Assembly: GCF_004331675.1 (NCBI RefSeq)
Contig: NZ_SJSN01000016.1
Coordinates: forward strand, 62,001 to 126,000
Reading direction: 5' to 3'
Origin: Pedobacter frigidisoli
GTDB taxonomy: Bacteria > Bacteroidota > Bacteroidia > Sphingobacteriales > Sphingobacteriaceae
DNA length: 64,000 nt
The notes beneath the pieces are model-generated. The model was not told where the DNA came from, made no database searches, and saw nothing but the letters and a program-made list of their open reading frames with translations. The translations under genes and the position numbers were made by a program. Of this stretch, positions 8,851 through 17,575 are shown piece by piece. Position 1 is the first letter of the stretch. Each line of letters opens with the position of its first letter.

Positions 8851-8870
8851 AAATAGATTTAAAATATTAA

Positions 8871-8912
8871 GCCGCAGATTCGCTGATTTATCAGAAAGTC
8901 TGCGGTTTTTTT
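8871..8912 (+). terminator. Rho-independent terminator of the response regulator
   Basis: CCGCAGA (8872-8878) pairs with TCTGCGG (8899-8905), followed by seven T. Confidence 0.75.
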
Positions 8913-8920
8913 AGGCTTTC

Positions 8921-9001
8921 GTCATTGCGAGGCACGAAGCAATCCTACAACGGTTGCTATAGCACCCAAAGCTTTAAGATTGCTTCGTGCCTCGCAATGA
9001 C
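8921..9001. repeat. Palindromic intergenic repeat, copy 3 (perfect arms)
   Basis: A perfect 24-base inverted repeat: 8921-8944 begins GTCATTGCGAGGCACGAAGC and is mirrored at 8978-9001, around a 33-base centre. This is the best-preserved copy of the GTCAT...ACGAAG..ATC family in the window. It lies just after a terminator. Confidence 0.85.
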
Positions 9002-9080
9002 GTGATGTTCGAGAAGACTTCCTTATCCGTGTTTATCCTTTTTATATGTGGTTAATTTCTAAACCAATAAAATAAAATCC

Positions 9081-9088
9081 GTATTTTT
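9081..9088 (+). promoter_or_regulatory. Predicted -7 box of the pseudouridine synthase gene
   Basis: TATTTTTG matches TAnnTTTG, about 25 bases before the TTG start at 9113. Confidence 0.45.
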
Positions 9089-9112
9089 GCGGCTCATTAA
9101 TAACACCGCAGT

Positions 9113-9835
9113 TTGAAGTACCCAAATTTTAAAGACCTCATTATTTTCGAAGACAATGATTTCATTGTTATCAATAAACCACCATTTCTTGCCTCACTTG
9201 ATGAAAGGGGTGGCTCTGGAGAAACCAATGTTCTACGTTTAGCAAAGCAGTATAGCGATGATGCACAGGTTTGCCATAGGTTGGATAAGGAAACATCAGG
9301 TGCTTTAATTATTGCGAAAAATCCAGAGGCTTATCGTCATGCATCTATGCAGTTCGAGCGTAGAAAGGTAAATAAAACTTATCATGCCGTGGTAGATGGT
9401 CATGTTATTTTCGATGAACTGTTAGTCGATTTGCCAATCCTTAACGATGGAAATAAGAACGTAACCATCGATAGAGCTGAGGGAAAAAGAGCAGAAACCA
9501 TTTTCGATTCCTTAAAATATTATAAGCATTATACTCTGGTAGAATGTAAACCAATTACAGGCCGTATGCACCAAATTCGTATTCACTTGGCTACGCAACG
9601 TGCGGCTATTGTAGGCGATGAAATGTATAAAGGAAAACCAGTTTTTCTTTCGTCAATTAAACGTGGCTACAAATTAACCAAAGGCGAAGAAGAGCAACCG
9701 ATTATGAAACGTTTTGCGCTTCACGCCCGTCATTTAGTTTTCAAAGGAATGGACGATAACGATATTATCATCGACGCACCATACCCAAAAGATTTTGCTA
9801 CGCTAATTAAACTGTTAGATAAGTTTGATGCCTAA
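9113..9835 (+). CDS. RluA-family RNA pseudouridine synthase
   Basis: Isomerises uridine to pseudouridine in RNA. The 240-residue protein has the RluA catalytic block VCHRLDKETSGALIIAKN, in which the Asp after RL is the nucleophile. The substrate-binding blocks KTYHAVVDG and ITGRMHQIRIHLA follow. There is no S4 domain, consistent with the RluA/RluC-like catalytic core alone. The start is TTG; no ATG is available before the conserved FEDNDFIVINKPP block. The exact RNA target (23S rRNA or tRNA) cannot be read from sequence. The clc-like gene follows after 19 bases. Confidence 0.92.
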   Translation: MKYPNFKDLIIFEDNDFIVINKPPFLASLDERGGSGETNVLRLAKQYSDDAQVCHRLDKETSGALIIAKNPEAYRHASMQFERRKVNKTYHAVVDGHVIFDELLVDLPILNDGNKNVTIDRAEGKRAETIFDSLKYYKHYTLVECKPITGRMHQIRIHLATQRAAIVGDEMYKGKPVFLSSIKRGYKLTKGEEEQPIMKRFALHARHLVFKGMDDNDIIIDAPYPKDFATLIKLLDKFDA

Positions 9836-9854
9836 ACTCTAAAATCCGAATAAA

Positions 9855-11645
9855 ATGTACGTCCGCTTTGTAAATTACCTTGATAAGATTAACCGATACC
9901 GGAAATCAAAAATATCAAACCGTAATTTCTTAGTGATACTTGCGGTTGTTGTTGGCGTTTTAGCAGGCTTAGCAGCAGCAGCTTTAAAAAGTTTAACGCA
10001 TCACATCGAAGAATTTCTTCAATCAGATTGGCAATGGAAATACAAATACTATCTCTATTTGTTATTCCCGATGGTTGGAATATTTCTTACGGTTTTATAC
10101 ATCAAATACTTCATTCGCAAAAGCAAATTTGAAACAGGATTAACGCCCTTACTTTATGCGATTTCTAAAAAATCGAGCAGGGTTGAGGCACATAATATTT
10201 ATTCGCAGATTATTACTGCAGCCGTTACGGTTGGTTTTGGTGGTTCAACAGGGCTGGAGGCACCAATTGTAACTAGTGGTTCAGCCATCGGCTCAAACTT
10301 AGGTCGGGTTTTAGGCTTATCCTATCGGGAAATAACCATGTTGGTGGCTTGTGGTGCGGCAGCAGGAATCGCTGGTGCATTTAATAGCCCTATTGCTGGG
10401 ATTGTATTCGCAATCGAAATTTTACTTCCTGAATTTACCATTCCTGTATTTATTCCCTTGCTACTTTCAGCTGCTACTGCTGCAGTGGTAGCGAGATTGT
10501 TTTATACCCAACAACTGTTCTTCCTAGTTACCGAGGGATGGAAAGTAAATGCTTTGTTATACTATGTTATTTTGGCCTTGCTTATTGGTTTGTTTTCGAT
10601 TTATTTCACCAAAGCAAATTATGCTGTAAAAGGATTTTTTTACAAAATCAAACATCCATATACCAAAGTAATTATAGGTGGTTTGATGCTTGGCGCTTTG
10701 GTTTTTCTTTTTCCAACGCTTTATGGTGAGGGTTACATCACCATAAAAAGTTTGCTAAAAGGAGATTATCTGGCTGTGATTAACAATAGCATTTTTTCGG
10801 ACTACAATACCATTGCTGCGCTGGTTATTCTCTTTACAGTAGTTACAATTTTCATGAAATCAATTGCCACATTGGTTACTTTGGGTGCTGGTGGGAATGG
10901 AGGAACTTTTGCTCCAAGTTTAATCATGGGCGGATTGATTGGGTTTATTTTCGCTTATGTTGTTAATCTTTCAGGGATTGCGCAGTTAAACGTTTCGAAT
11001 TTTATTGTTGCGGGGATGGCAGCGGCGTTAGGGGCAATTATGCATGCGCCTTTGACAGGTATTTTCTTAATTGCAGAAATTACAGGTGGCTATATTTTAA
11101 TGGTTCCTTTGATGATTACAACGGCAATATCTTATGCTGTTAACCGAAGTTCTCAAAAGCATTCTATTTATACAAAAGCACTCGCCGATAAAGGCGAATT
11201 ACTATCTCATGAGGATAAGGATACTACAGTTTTAAATCAGATGAAACTAAAATACCTGATTGAAAAAAACTATCCAACGCTAAATATGAATGATTTAATT
11301 TTTCTAAGGATGAATGAAATAGTTCAGTCGCATAAAAATATTTGCGCAGTTACCGATGAGTTAGGTGATTTTAAAGGAATTATTTATGTTGAAGAGGTTT
11401 TCAGCGAAATGATGAAGAATGATAAAAAAGATTCTTTGACCGCATCTTATTTAGTTCAGCAGGCACCAAATACCATTAATGAGAACGATGATTTAAAACT
11501 GGTTCTCGAAAAAATGGAACAAGAAAATGCATGGATTTTACCAGTTATCAATAACGAAAATCAGTACAAGGGTTTTGTTTCGAAAACAGCTATCTTCAAT
11601 AAGTACAGGGCTTTACTGATGAGGCAGAATGATTACATGGGTTAA
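9855..11645 (+). CDS. CLC-family chloride channel/transporter with C-terminal CBS pair
   Basis: 596 residues with about ten membrane segments (30-440) and two CBS domains (460-590). CLC hallmarks are GFGGSTGLEAP with gating glutamate E135, GGTFAPSLIMGG (GxFxP), and the anion-coordinating tyrosine Y439 in SIYTKAL. The block NSPIAGIVFAIEILLPEF aligns without gaps to the E. coli ClcA segment ending FIIEEMRPQF, but the position of the internal proton glutamate (E203 in ClcA) is I189. The canonical GSGIP motif is also degenerate. Loss of the proton glutamate is typical of channel-type rather than H+/Cl- exchange CLCs, so passive chloride conduction is likely. The CBS domains probably sense nucleotides. 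Confidence 0.93.
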   Translation: MYVRFVNYLDKINRYRKSKISNRNFLVILAVVVGVLAGLAAAALKSLTHHIEEFLQSDWQWKYKYYLYLLFPMVGIFLTVLYIKYFIRKSKFETGLTPLLYAISKKSSRVEAHNIYSQIITAAVTVGFGGSTGLEAPIVTSGSAIGSNLGRVLGLSYREITMLVACGAAAGIAGAFNSPIAGIVFAIEILLPEFTIPVFIPLLLSAATAAVVARLFYTQQLFFLVTEGWKVNALLYYVILALLIGLFSIYFTKANYAVKGFFYKIKHPYTKVIIGGLMLGALVFLFPTLYGEGYITIKSLLKGDYLAVINNSIFSDYNTIAALVILFTVVTIFMKSIATLVTLGAGGNGGTFAPSLIMGGLIGFIFAYVVNLSGIAQLNVSNFIVAGMAAALGAIMHAPLTGIFLIAEITGGYILMVPLMITTAISYAVNRSSQKHSIYTKALADKGELLSHEDKDTTVLNQMKLKYLIEKNYPTLNMNDLIFLRMNEIVQSHKNICAVTDELGDFKGIIYVEEVFSEMMKNDKKDSLTASYLVQQAPNTINENDDLKLVLEKMEQENAWILPVINNENQYKGFVSKTAIFNKYRALLMRQNDYMG

Positions 11646-11660
11646 ACCTTGATTAGATTT

Positions 11661-11722
11661 GTCATTCTAAGCTTGTCGAAGAACATCAAATTATAAATGC
11701 GTTTCGACAAGCTCAACGTGAC
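11661..11722. repeat. Palindromic intergenic repeat, copy 4
   Basis: The left arm begins GTCATTCTAAGCTTGTCGAAG and the right arm ends CGACAAGCTCAACGTGAC. AGCTTGTCGAA is perfectly mirrored, with the outer GTCA ends also paired. It is related in layout to copies 1-3. Confidence 0.65.
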
Positions 11723-11737
11723 AAAATATAAAATAAT

Positions 11738-11776
11738 AAAAAAGGGATATCCAAAACTGAATATCCCTTTTTTATT
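11738..11776. terminator. Bidirectional terminator between clc-like gene and sigma-54 activator gene
   Basis: AAAGGGATAT (11741-11750) pairs with ATATCCCTTT (11761-11770), with A and T runs on the two sides. It serves the convergent genes on both strands. Confidence 0.75.
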
Positions 11777-11792
11777 ATTGTTAAGCAAACAT

Positions 11793-13199
11793 TTACTCCG
11801 CTCTCTTCAACCCAAATTTCTCAATCTTACTGTATAAATGGCTTCTTTGAATGTCAATCTCATCAGCAGTTTTGGAAACGTTCCAGTTGTTTTTCTCGAG
11901 TTTGAATTTGATAAATTCTTTTTCTGCGTGGTCTTTATAATCCTGGAAGTTATTGAAGCTATCAAAAGAAGACGACATGCCAGAACCGCCCGCAGCACCT
12001 GCAATTTGAGTGCTTGTTGCAGCGCCAATGTTTGTTCCTCCACCTGGGTTAGCAAAAGCACGAACATCATTTTCTGTAATCACCTTATCACTCAAAATAA
12101 TTAAACGCTCAATCATATTGTGTAATTCACGAACGTTACCGGTCCACGGTAAAGCCTGTAAAGCAGCCATTCCGCCATCGTTAATTTTCTTAACAGGCAT
12201 TCCATAATCATCGCAGATACGTTCTAAAAAGTTTTGTGCGATAACAGGAATATCATCAATACGTTCTGTTAAATGTGGAACATGAATATTGATTACGTTC
12301 AATCGGTGATACAAATCCATACGGAAATTACCATCTTCAATTTCTTTCAATAAATCCTTATTCGTTGCAGCTAAAACACGAACATTTACCTCGATTTCTT
12401 TTTCGCCACCAACACGAGAAATTTTATGTTCTTGTAAAGCACGAAGCACTTTTGCCTGTGCGGATAAGCTCATATCGCCAATCTCATCTAAGAATAAAGT
12501 TCCTCCATTAGCCAATTCAAATTTACCAATACGCTGTTTTACCGCTGAAGTAAATGAACCTTTTTCATGTCCGAATAATTCACTTTCGATTAATTCTGAT
12601 GGAATTGCCGCACAGTTTACTTCAATTAAAGGACTATCGGCACGGTTAGATTTTTCGTGTAACCAACGGGCTACCAATTCCTTACCGCTACCATTTGCAC
12701 CTGTGATTAATACACGAGCTTCGGTAGGTGCAACACGCTCAATAGTTTCCTTAATTTTAGAAATGCTTTCTGATTGACCTAAAATTTCGCGGGTTTTACT
12801 GGCTTTACGCTTTAAAACTTTGGTTTCGGTAACTAAATTTCCACGGTCTAAACCATTACGAACAGTAATTAATAAACGGTTTAAATCTGGAGGTTTTGAA
12901 ATAAAATCGAATGCACCTTTTTTGCTGGCCTCAATTGCGGTTTCAACCGTTCCGTGACCAGAAATCATGATAAATGGCAAGTCAGGTTTGATAATTTGTG
13001 CCTGTTCAAGCACTTCCATACCATCCATCTTATTCATCTTGATATCGCAAAGCACCAAATCGAAGTTGGTTTTTTTAATCATTTCGAGGCCATCGATACC
13101 ATTATCAATATCTTCAACTTCGTAATTTTCGTATTCAAGAATTTCGCGTAAGGTGCTTCTTATCGCCCGTTCATCATCAATTATTAATAGTTTGGCCAT
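11793..13199 (-). CDS. NtrC-class sigma-54-dependent response regulator
   Basis: 468 residues in three parts. The receiver domain (1-120) has phosphoacceptor D52 (LVLCDIKM). The AAA+ domain (140-370) has Walker A GANGSGKE, Walker B GGTLFLDEIGDM and the sigma-54 contact loop GSFTSA (214-219), in place of the usual GAFTGA. The Fis-type helix-turn-helix is at the C-terminus (KNNWNVSKTADEIDIQRSHLYSKI). It activates RNA polymerase carrying sigma-54 by ATP hydrolysis. The loop keeps the essential Phe-Thr pair, so activity is expected. No partner kinase is adjacent. Candidate targets in the window are the sigma-54-like promoters at 4015, 4648 and 50164. Confidence 0.95.
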   Translation of the reverse strand: MAKLLIIDDERAIRSTLREILEYENYEVEDIDNGIDGLEMIKKTNFDLVLCDIKMNKMDGMEVLEQAQIIKPDLPFIMISGHGTVETAIEASKKGAFDFISKPPDLNRLLITVRNGLDRGNLVTETKVLKRKASKTREILGQSESISKIKETIERVAPTEARVLITGANGSGKELVARWLHEKSNRADSPLIEVNCAAIPSELIESELFGHEKGSFTSAVKQRIGKFELANGGTLFLDEIGDMSLSAQAKVLRALQEHKISRVGGEKEIEVNVRVLAATNKDLLKEIEDGNFRMDLYHRLNVINIHVPHLTERIDDIPVIAQNFLERICDDYGMPVKKINDGGMAALQALPWTGNVRELHNMIERLIILSDKVITENDVRAFANPGGGTNIGAATSTQIAGAAGGSGMSSSFDSFNNFQDYKDHAEKEFIKFKLEKNNWNVSKTADEIDIQRSHLYSKIEKFGLKRAE

Positions 13200-13313
13200 T
13201 CGGGATAGTTAATCTTAATTTAGATGCGAATATATTATATTTAAATTAATGTATAGTTTTTTATACAATAATTAAGGCTATAAACGGAAAAAGTATAAAA
13301 AGGTTTTAAAAAA

Positions 13314-14558
13314 TTAATGATAATCTATTCTAAGTTTATTTAGATTAGGCCGAAATTTTTTACCTTTCTTCAACTCCAAATCATAAATCAATTTTCCTAG
13401 GTTCTTCATAAAAGGAAAACAAACCGTATCATATTCATATTTGTTGTCATTATAAATTCCATCCTCATTGCTCTGAATTACTGCAGTTAAGAAATATTCA
13501 ACCCCGTTCTTAAAATCAACAAAGTAAGAGTTGTCGATAATGAATCCATAGCTGTCTCCATATTTGTTGAAAATGCGGATGCTCTGATCAGGTACGATTT
13601 TTTCTCTCCCATAGAAAAGCATTTTGGCATATGTTGGCCAAAATTCATTTGCCTTATATTTTGGAAAGTTACTTTCAGTAGGATACATGCTCATATAAGT
13701 GTAAATCAATGTGTAATCATCCTTAGTAAGATTAAATCTTTCGTTTATTGGAAATGCCTCTGGAAATATCAGTTTCTGCATCAACATTTGTTGATCGTTA
13801 ACGGCAAAGGCATTTTTCCCACCCATATTAAATGGTTTATTAACTAATTTATCAGCACTATCCAAATATCCTTTTCCCATCACCAAATTACTTAAGGATA
13901 ACTCATATTCTTTTGGATCATATTGTTCAGGCTGATTATAAATTAACTTATCGCCATTAAAGAATTTAATTGGATTGGTATGTTTAGCAGATTCTCCAGC
14001 ATCGCCAATGGCCAATCGATTTAAAATTCTACTATTATTTAATCCATTTTGCTTTAATTTCTCATTGATTTCCCCTCTTCCAATAAATTCGAATAGCCGA
14101 TTGAATGCATCATTATCACTAGTTAATAAGATTTTTTTAATATAATGCTCAATTGATGGTAAACCATTTTTTGCACTAGTATCTTTCAAAACTTTAGTTT
14201 GACCCTTGTAAGCACTATCTGTTATCATTATGCTTTTTGCCGATAAACCATTAATATTTAAACGATTTACTTTTTCTAACGCAAAAATTACAGCAGCCAA
14301 TTTTACCGTACTAGCCGGATAAAAATAATGATGTGGATCTAAATTGTAGCTATATGTTTTAAAATGAGCTTTGTTATTTTTATCGCGATTAATCTGCGTG
14401 TATAAAATCTGAACCTGGTTTTTATCGGGATGATTAAGTATCGAACTAAAAAGTTCGGGTTTCGATTCTAATAATTTTTTTAGAAATATGGTATTCTTTT
14501 TCTGTGCCATAGTGCTGAGGCTCAATAATGAAAAAGTAAAAAATAAAATTTTTCTCAT
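13314..14558 (-). CDS. Class A beta-lactamase-related serine hydrolase, secreted
   Basis: 414 residues with a signal peptide (MRKILFFTFSLLSLSTMAQ). The penicillin-recognising serine-hydrolase motifs are S83-T-V-K86 (YPASTVKLA), S147-D-N149 (TSDNDAFNRLFEF), and a third motif K332-Y-G (NKYGDSYGF) where beta-lactamases have KTG. It is much longer than a typical class A enzyme (about 290), and no class A Glu166 block was identified. A role on cell-wall peptides or another ester/amide is more likely than antibiotic resistance; the substrate is unknown. It is divergent from the cobalamin riboswitch unit. Confidence 0.8.
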   Translation of the reverse strand: MRKILFFTFSLLSLSTMAQKKNTIFLKKLLESKPELFSSILNHPDKNQVQILYTQINRDKNNKAHFKTYSYNLDPHHYFYPASTVKLAAVIFALEKVNRLNINGLSAKSIMITDSAYKGQTKVLKDTSAKNGLPSIEHYIKKILLTSDNDAFNRLFEFIGRGEINEKLKQNGLNNSRILNRLAIGDAGESAKHTNPIKFFNGDKLIYNQPEQYDPKEYELSLSNLVMGKGYLDSADKLVNKPFNMGGKNAFAVNDQQMLMQKLIFPEAFPINERFNLTKDDYTLIYTYMSMYPTESNFPKYKANEFWPTYAKMLFYGREKIVPDQSIRIFNKYGDSYGFIIDNSYFVDFKNGVEYFLTAVIQSNEDGIYNDNKYEYDTVCFPFMKNLGKLIYDLELKKGKKFRPNLNKLRIDYH

Positions 14559-14654
14559 ATTTTATAATTGATCCCTAAAGTTAACTTTTTGTGCTAAAAT
14601 CATCCATTTCCAACATCCATTTTACATCTTCGTTTATTTTACTACTTTTGCATC

Positions 14655-14832
14655 GCTTTTGGTTTCCGAATTTACACCCGGAATTAAAAGGGAATGCAGT
14701 GTAAATCTGTAACTGTCCCGCAGCTGTAAGCTCTATAACGATTTTTCAATCAAATGCCACTTTTCAGTTTCCACTGAATGGGAAGGCGGTAAAAATCGGG
14801 AGTAAGTCAGAAGACCTGCCTTTAGCATATAT
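14655..14832 (+). ncRNA. Cobalamin (B12) riboswitch
   Basis: The core elements are in order: GGGAATGCAGTGTAAATC, then CTGTCCCGCAGCTGTAAGC, a variable insert, GGGAAGG, and the B12 box AGTCAGAAGACCTGCC ending near 14820. The adenosylcobalamin-binding aptamer lies about 100 bases before a BtuB-type receptor. A short hairpin at 14911-14926, seven bases from the ATG, may belong to a translational expression platform. The outer boundaries are approximate. Confidence 0.95.
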
Positions 14833-14932
14833 TTCATAGCTTTCGGGGATTGGAGCTAGGAGTGAGGTACTTTACGTTTTCGTATTTTCATTTCCTTTCT
14901 ATCTGTTGGCTGTGGGTTAAACTCACAATCAA

Positions 14933-16801
14933 ATGAACAAAAAAAGAATTTTAATTGTTGCTGGTCTAGGGCTTGCACAATTAACGATTAGTCAGTTGGC
15001 TAACGCTCAAAACCAAGACAGTCTGCAACTTAAAGATGTTGTAATTACTGCTACAAAAAATGATCAAAAACAATCGCAAACGGGCAAAGTAGCTACTATT
15101 ATTAGTAGAGCAACTTTAGAACGCAGTAACGGAAAATCATTGCCAGAATTAATTAGTGAACAGGCTGGAATAATTGTGGCAGGTTCCAGTAGCAATCCTG
15201 GATTAAACAAATCTGTTTTTTTTAGAGGTGCTGGAAGTGCATACGCGGTTGTACTAATCGATGGCATTGTACAAAACGATCCATCGGGCAATGGAGGCGC
15301 TTTTGATTTACGGTTATTATCTATCGATCAAATCGATCACATCGAAATTTTACGCGGTGGCCAATCTACAATTTATGGCTCTGATGCAGTTGCTGGTGTA
15401 ATTAACATCATCACCAAAAAAGGTGGCCCTAAAGGAAATACGATTTATGGTGTTGCGAGTGCAGGGAGTTACGAAACCTACAAAGGAACCATTGGTTTAA
15501 ATGGTGGAGTAGAAGGGTTCTCTTACAATATTAATTATACCCATGCAAAAACTGATGGCATTTCTGAAGCTGCAAATCCTGTAGGAAATAATACAGCATT
15601 TGATAAGGATGGCTTTAAAACGGATGCTTTAAATGCAAATTTTGGTATTAAGCTAGATAACCACTTTTCTATCAATCCTTTTGTTCGTTATTATTACGGA
15701 AATTATAGTTTCGATGGTGGCGCCTTTGCAGATGCTAACAATTACTCAATCCTCAAAAATTTTGCAGCTGGTACAAATGCAAAATATGAATTTGCTACAG
15801 GAAAAGTGACATTAAATTATAGCTTCGAAAGCACCAGAAATGATGCTCATAGCCAGTATCCAAGTATTAATGAAGGAAGAGTTTCCATTTTGGATTTATT
15901 TTACAATCAGAAATTGGGAAATAAATTAGATTTATTAGTCGGTATTGATAACAGAGTAATGAAATTGTCTTCTGCTTCCAATAAACCACAGACAGATATT
16001 TTTGCAGCTTATGGTTCACTTTTTTTACACGATTTAAGCATATTCAACTTAGAGGTTGGAGGACGTTATAATAAGCATGAACAATATGGTGAAAACTATA
16101 CTTATGCTATAACGCCCAGTATAAATATTATAAAGGAGATTAAGCTATTCGGAACTGTTTCAACAGCATTTAAAATCCCGACGCTTAATATGCTTTTTGG
16201 TCAATATGGTGCCAATTTAGCTTTAAGACCAGAGAAATCTCAAAATTATGAGGCAGGTGTAAACTTCAGTTTTGCTGATGATAAATTCAGTTTACGCCTT
16301 GCAGGTTACAAACGTGATTTAACTGATGCTATTATTTATGCTTACCCAAATGGTTACATTAATCAGGTCAGCCAAAAAACTAAGGGATTTGAAGTAGAGC
16401 CAGCAGCAAAATTCGGAAAGTTTAGTTTAAATGGATATTATGCTTATGTAGAGGGTAATGAATTTAATTTTGTAGATAATGCTATTGCCGATTATCTTTT
16501 CCGCAGACCAAAACACACATTTGGGCTAACCGCAGGCGTACAGGCTACAAATGATTTATTTATTAGTGCAAACCTTCGTTACTTCGGTACACGAACCGAT
16601 GGAAACTTTACAACTTACACAGTTGATAATCTGCCAGCATATAAATTATTGAGTGCCTATGCAGAATACGCTCTTGCAAAAAAGCGGGTTAAGCTATTCT
16701 TCGATGCTAAGAATATCCTAAATGAAAAATACAATGAAATCATTGGTTACAACAGTTTAGGTTTTAACTTTAATACCGGCGTGATTTTTAATGTCCGATA
16801 A
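14933..16801 (+). CDS. btuB: TonB-dependent cobalamin receptor
   Basis: Outer-membrane receptor for vitamin B12, powered by TonB. It has a signal peptide (residues 1-25, ending NAQ), a TonB-box/plug start at LKDVVITATK, the plug signature FFRGAGSAYAVVLIDGI and EILRGGQSTIYGSDAVAGVINIITKK, then a beta-barrel to a terminal aromatic-rich strand (NFNTGVIFNVR). The 622-residue length equals BtuB size and there is no CarboxypepD_reg or STN domain, unlike SusC. Its position after a B12 riboswitch supports cobalamin or another corrinoid as substrate. Confidence 0.93.
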   Translation: MNKKRILIVAGLGLAQLTISQLANAQNQDSLQLKDVVITATKNDQKQSQTGKVATIISRATLERSNGKSLPELISEQAGIIVAGSSSNPGLNKSVFFRGAGSAYAVVLIDGIVQNDPSGNGGAFDLRLLSIDQIDHIEILRGGQSTIYGSDAVAGVINIITKKGGPKGNTIYGVASAGSYETYKGTIGLNGGVEGFSYNINYTHAKTDGISEAANPVGNNTAFDKDGFKTDALNANFGIKLDNHFSINPFVRYYYGNYSFDGGAFADANNYSILKNFAAGTNAKYEFATGKVTLNYSFESTRNDAHSQYPSINEGRVSILDLFYNQKLGNKLDLLVGIDNRVMKLSSASNKPQTDIFAAYGSLFLHDLSIFNLEVGGRYNKHEQYGENYTYAITPSINIIKEIKLFGTVSTAFKIPTLNMLFGQYGANLALRPEKSQNYEAGVNFSFADDKFSLRLAGYKRDLTDAIIYAYPNGYINQVSQKTKGFEVEPAAKFGKFSLNGYYAYVEGNEFNFVDNAIADYLFRRPKHTFGLTAGVQATNDLFISANLRYFGTRTDGNFTTYTVDNLPAYKLLSAYAEYALAKKRVKLFFDAKNILNEKYNEIIGYNSLGFNFNTGVIFNVR

Positions 16802-16839
16802 GAACAATTAACTTTGTATAAATAATTTAACTAATAAAA

Positions 16840-17433
16840 ATGTCTGATTTAAAATTTAATCCACGCACTTTAATATTGTTGTTAATGATATTAATAATTA
16901 CGGGTTTCCGTTTATTGGTAACGTTTAATTCCGATGCCTTAAAGTTTGCTAATTTTTCCTCAATTGGAGCAGTAGCTTTATTTGGAGGAGCATATTTTAA
17001 AGATAACATCAAAGCATTTGCCTTTCCTTTGTTGAGTTTGTTTTTAAGCGATTTCATTTTAGCAACAACAATCTTTAAAGAATACAGCAATGGCTTTTTA
17101 TATGAAGGTTGGTATTGGACCTACTTGGCGTTTGCATTAATGGTATTGGTTGGGCGTTTACTATTAAATAAAATCAATGCAGTTAGCTTATTATCCTCAA
17201 CATTATCAATAGTTTTTATCCATTGGGTAGTAACAGATTTTGGTGTTTGGTTTAAAAACCCATCTTACACACAAGATTTTGCTGGCTTTTGGTTGTGTTT
17301 AGAAAGAGCAATTCCATTTGAAATTAGGTTTTTAGAAGGAACTATTATTTATGGGGCAATTCTTTTCGGAGCTTTTGAGATTCTAAAAGCTAAGTTTCCA
17401 GCTTTGAAGTTTCAGGCACAACAAGCAGCTTAA
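16840..17433 (+). CDS. DUF6580-type membrane protein, putative corrinoid transporter component
   Basis: 197 residues with about six hydrophobic segments: TLILLLMILIITGFRLLV, SIGAVALFGGAYF, AFAFPLLSLFLSDFIL, YLAFALMVLVGRLLL, LSSTLSIVFIHWVVTDF and TIIYGAILFGAFEIL. The size and topology resemble ECF transporter substrate-capture subunits, and I assign it to DUF6580 from memory of Bacteroidota B12 loci. It lies 38 bases after btuB and is probably under the same riboswitch. It may move the corrinoid across the inner membrane in place of BtuCD, which is absent here. No ATPase or T subunit is nearby. Confidence 0.7.
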   Translation: MSDLKFNPRTLILLLMILIITGFRLLVTFNSDALKFANFSSIGAVALFGGAYFKDNIKAFAFPLLSLFLSDFILATTIFKEYSNGFLYEGWYWTYLAFALMVLVGRLLLNKINAVSLLSSTLSIVFIHWVVTDFGVWFKNPSYTQDFAGFWLCLERAIPFEIRFLEGTIIYGAILFGAFEILKAKFPALKFQAQQAA

Positions 17434-17455
17434 ATATCTAACGTAAAATTATGAG

Positions 17456-17493
17456 AATCCTCTTTTGATTCATTTCAATAGGGGATTTTTTTT
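17456..17493 (+). terminator. Possible terminator inside the B12 gene run
   Basis: AATCCTC (17456-17462) pairs with GGGGATT (17481-17487), with one G-T pair, followed by a run of eight T (17485-17492). It may end the btuB-DUF6580 transcript or only attenuate it, so the next three genes could have their own promoter. Confidence 0.55.
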
Positions 17494-17575
17494 ATATTAG
17501 CGTTAATGGCAATCGTATTTTTTAATCGATATTTGCTGTTAAATTTTTTCCTGTAAGTTATTAACAATCAATAAT

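Noticed and set aside
13314-14558. Antibiotic resistance beta-lactamase
   Set aside because: The third motif is KYG, the protein is too long, and no class A omega-loop Glu was identified. A serine hydrolase of the same fold is the safer call.
16210-16230. Sigma-54-like TGGCAC word on the minus strand inside btuB
   Set aside because: The -12 part is one base out of register and it lies within a coding region with no gene downstream on that strand.
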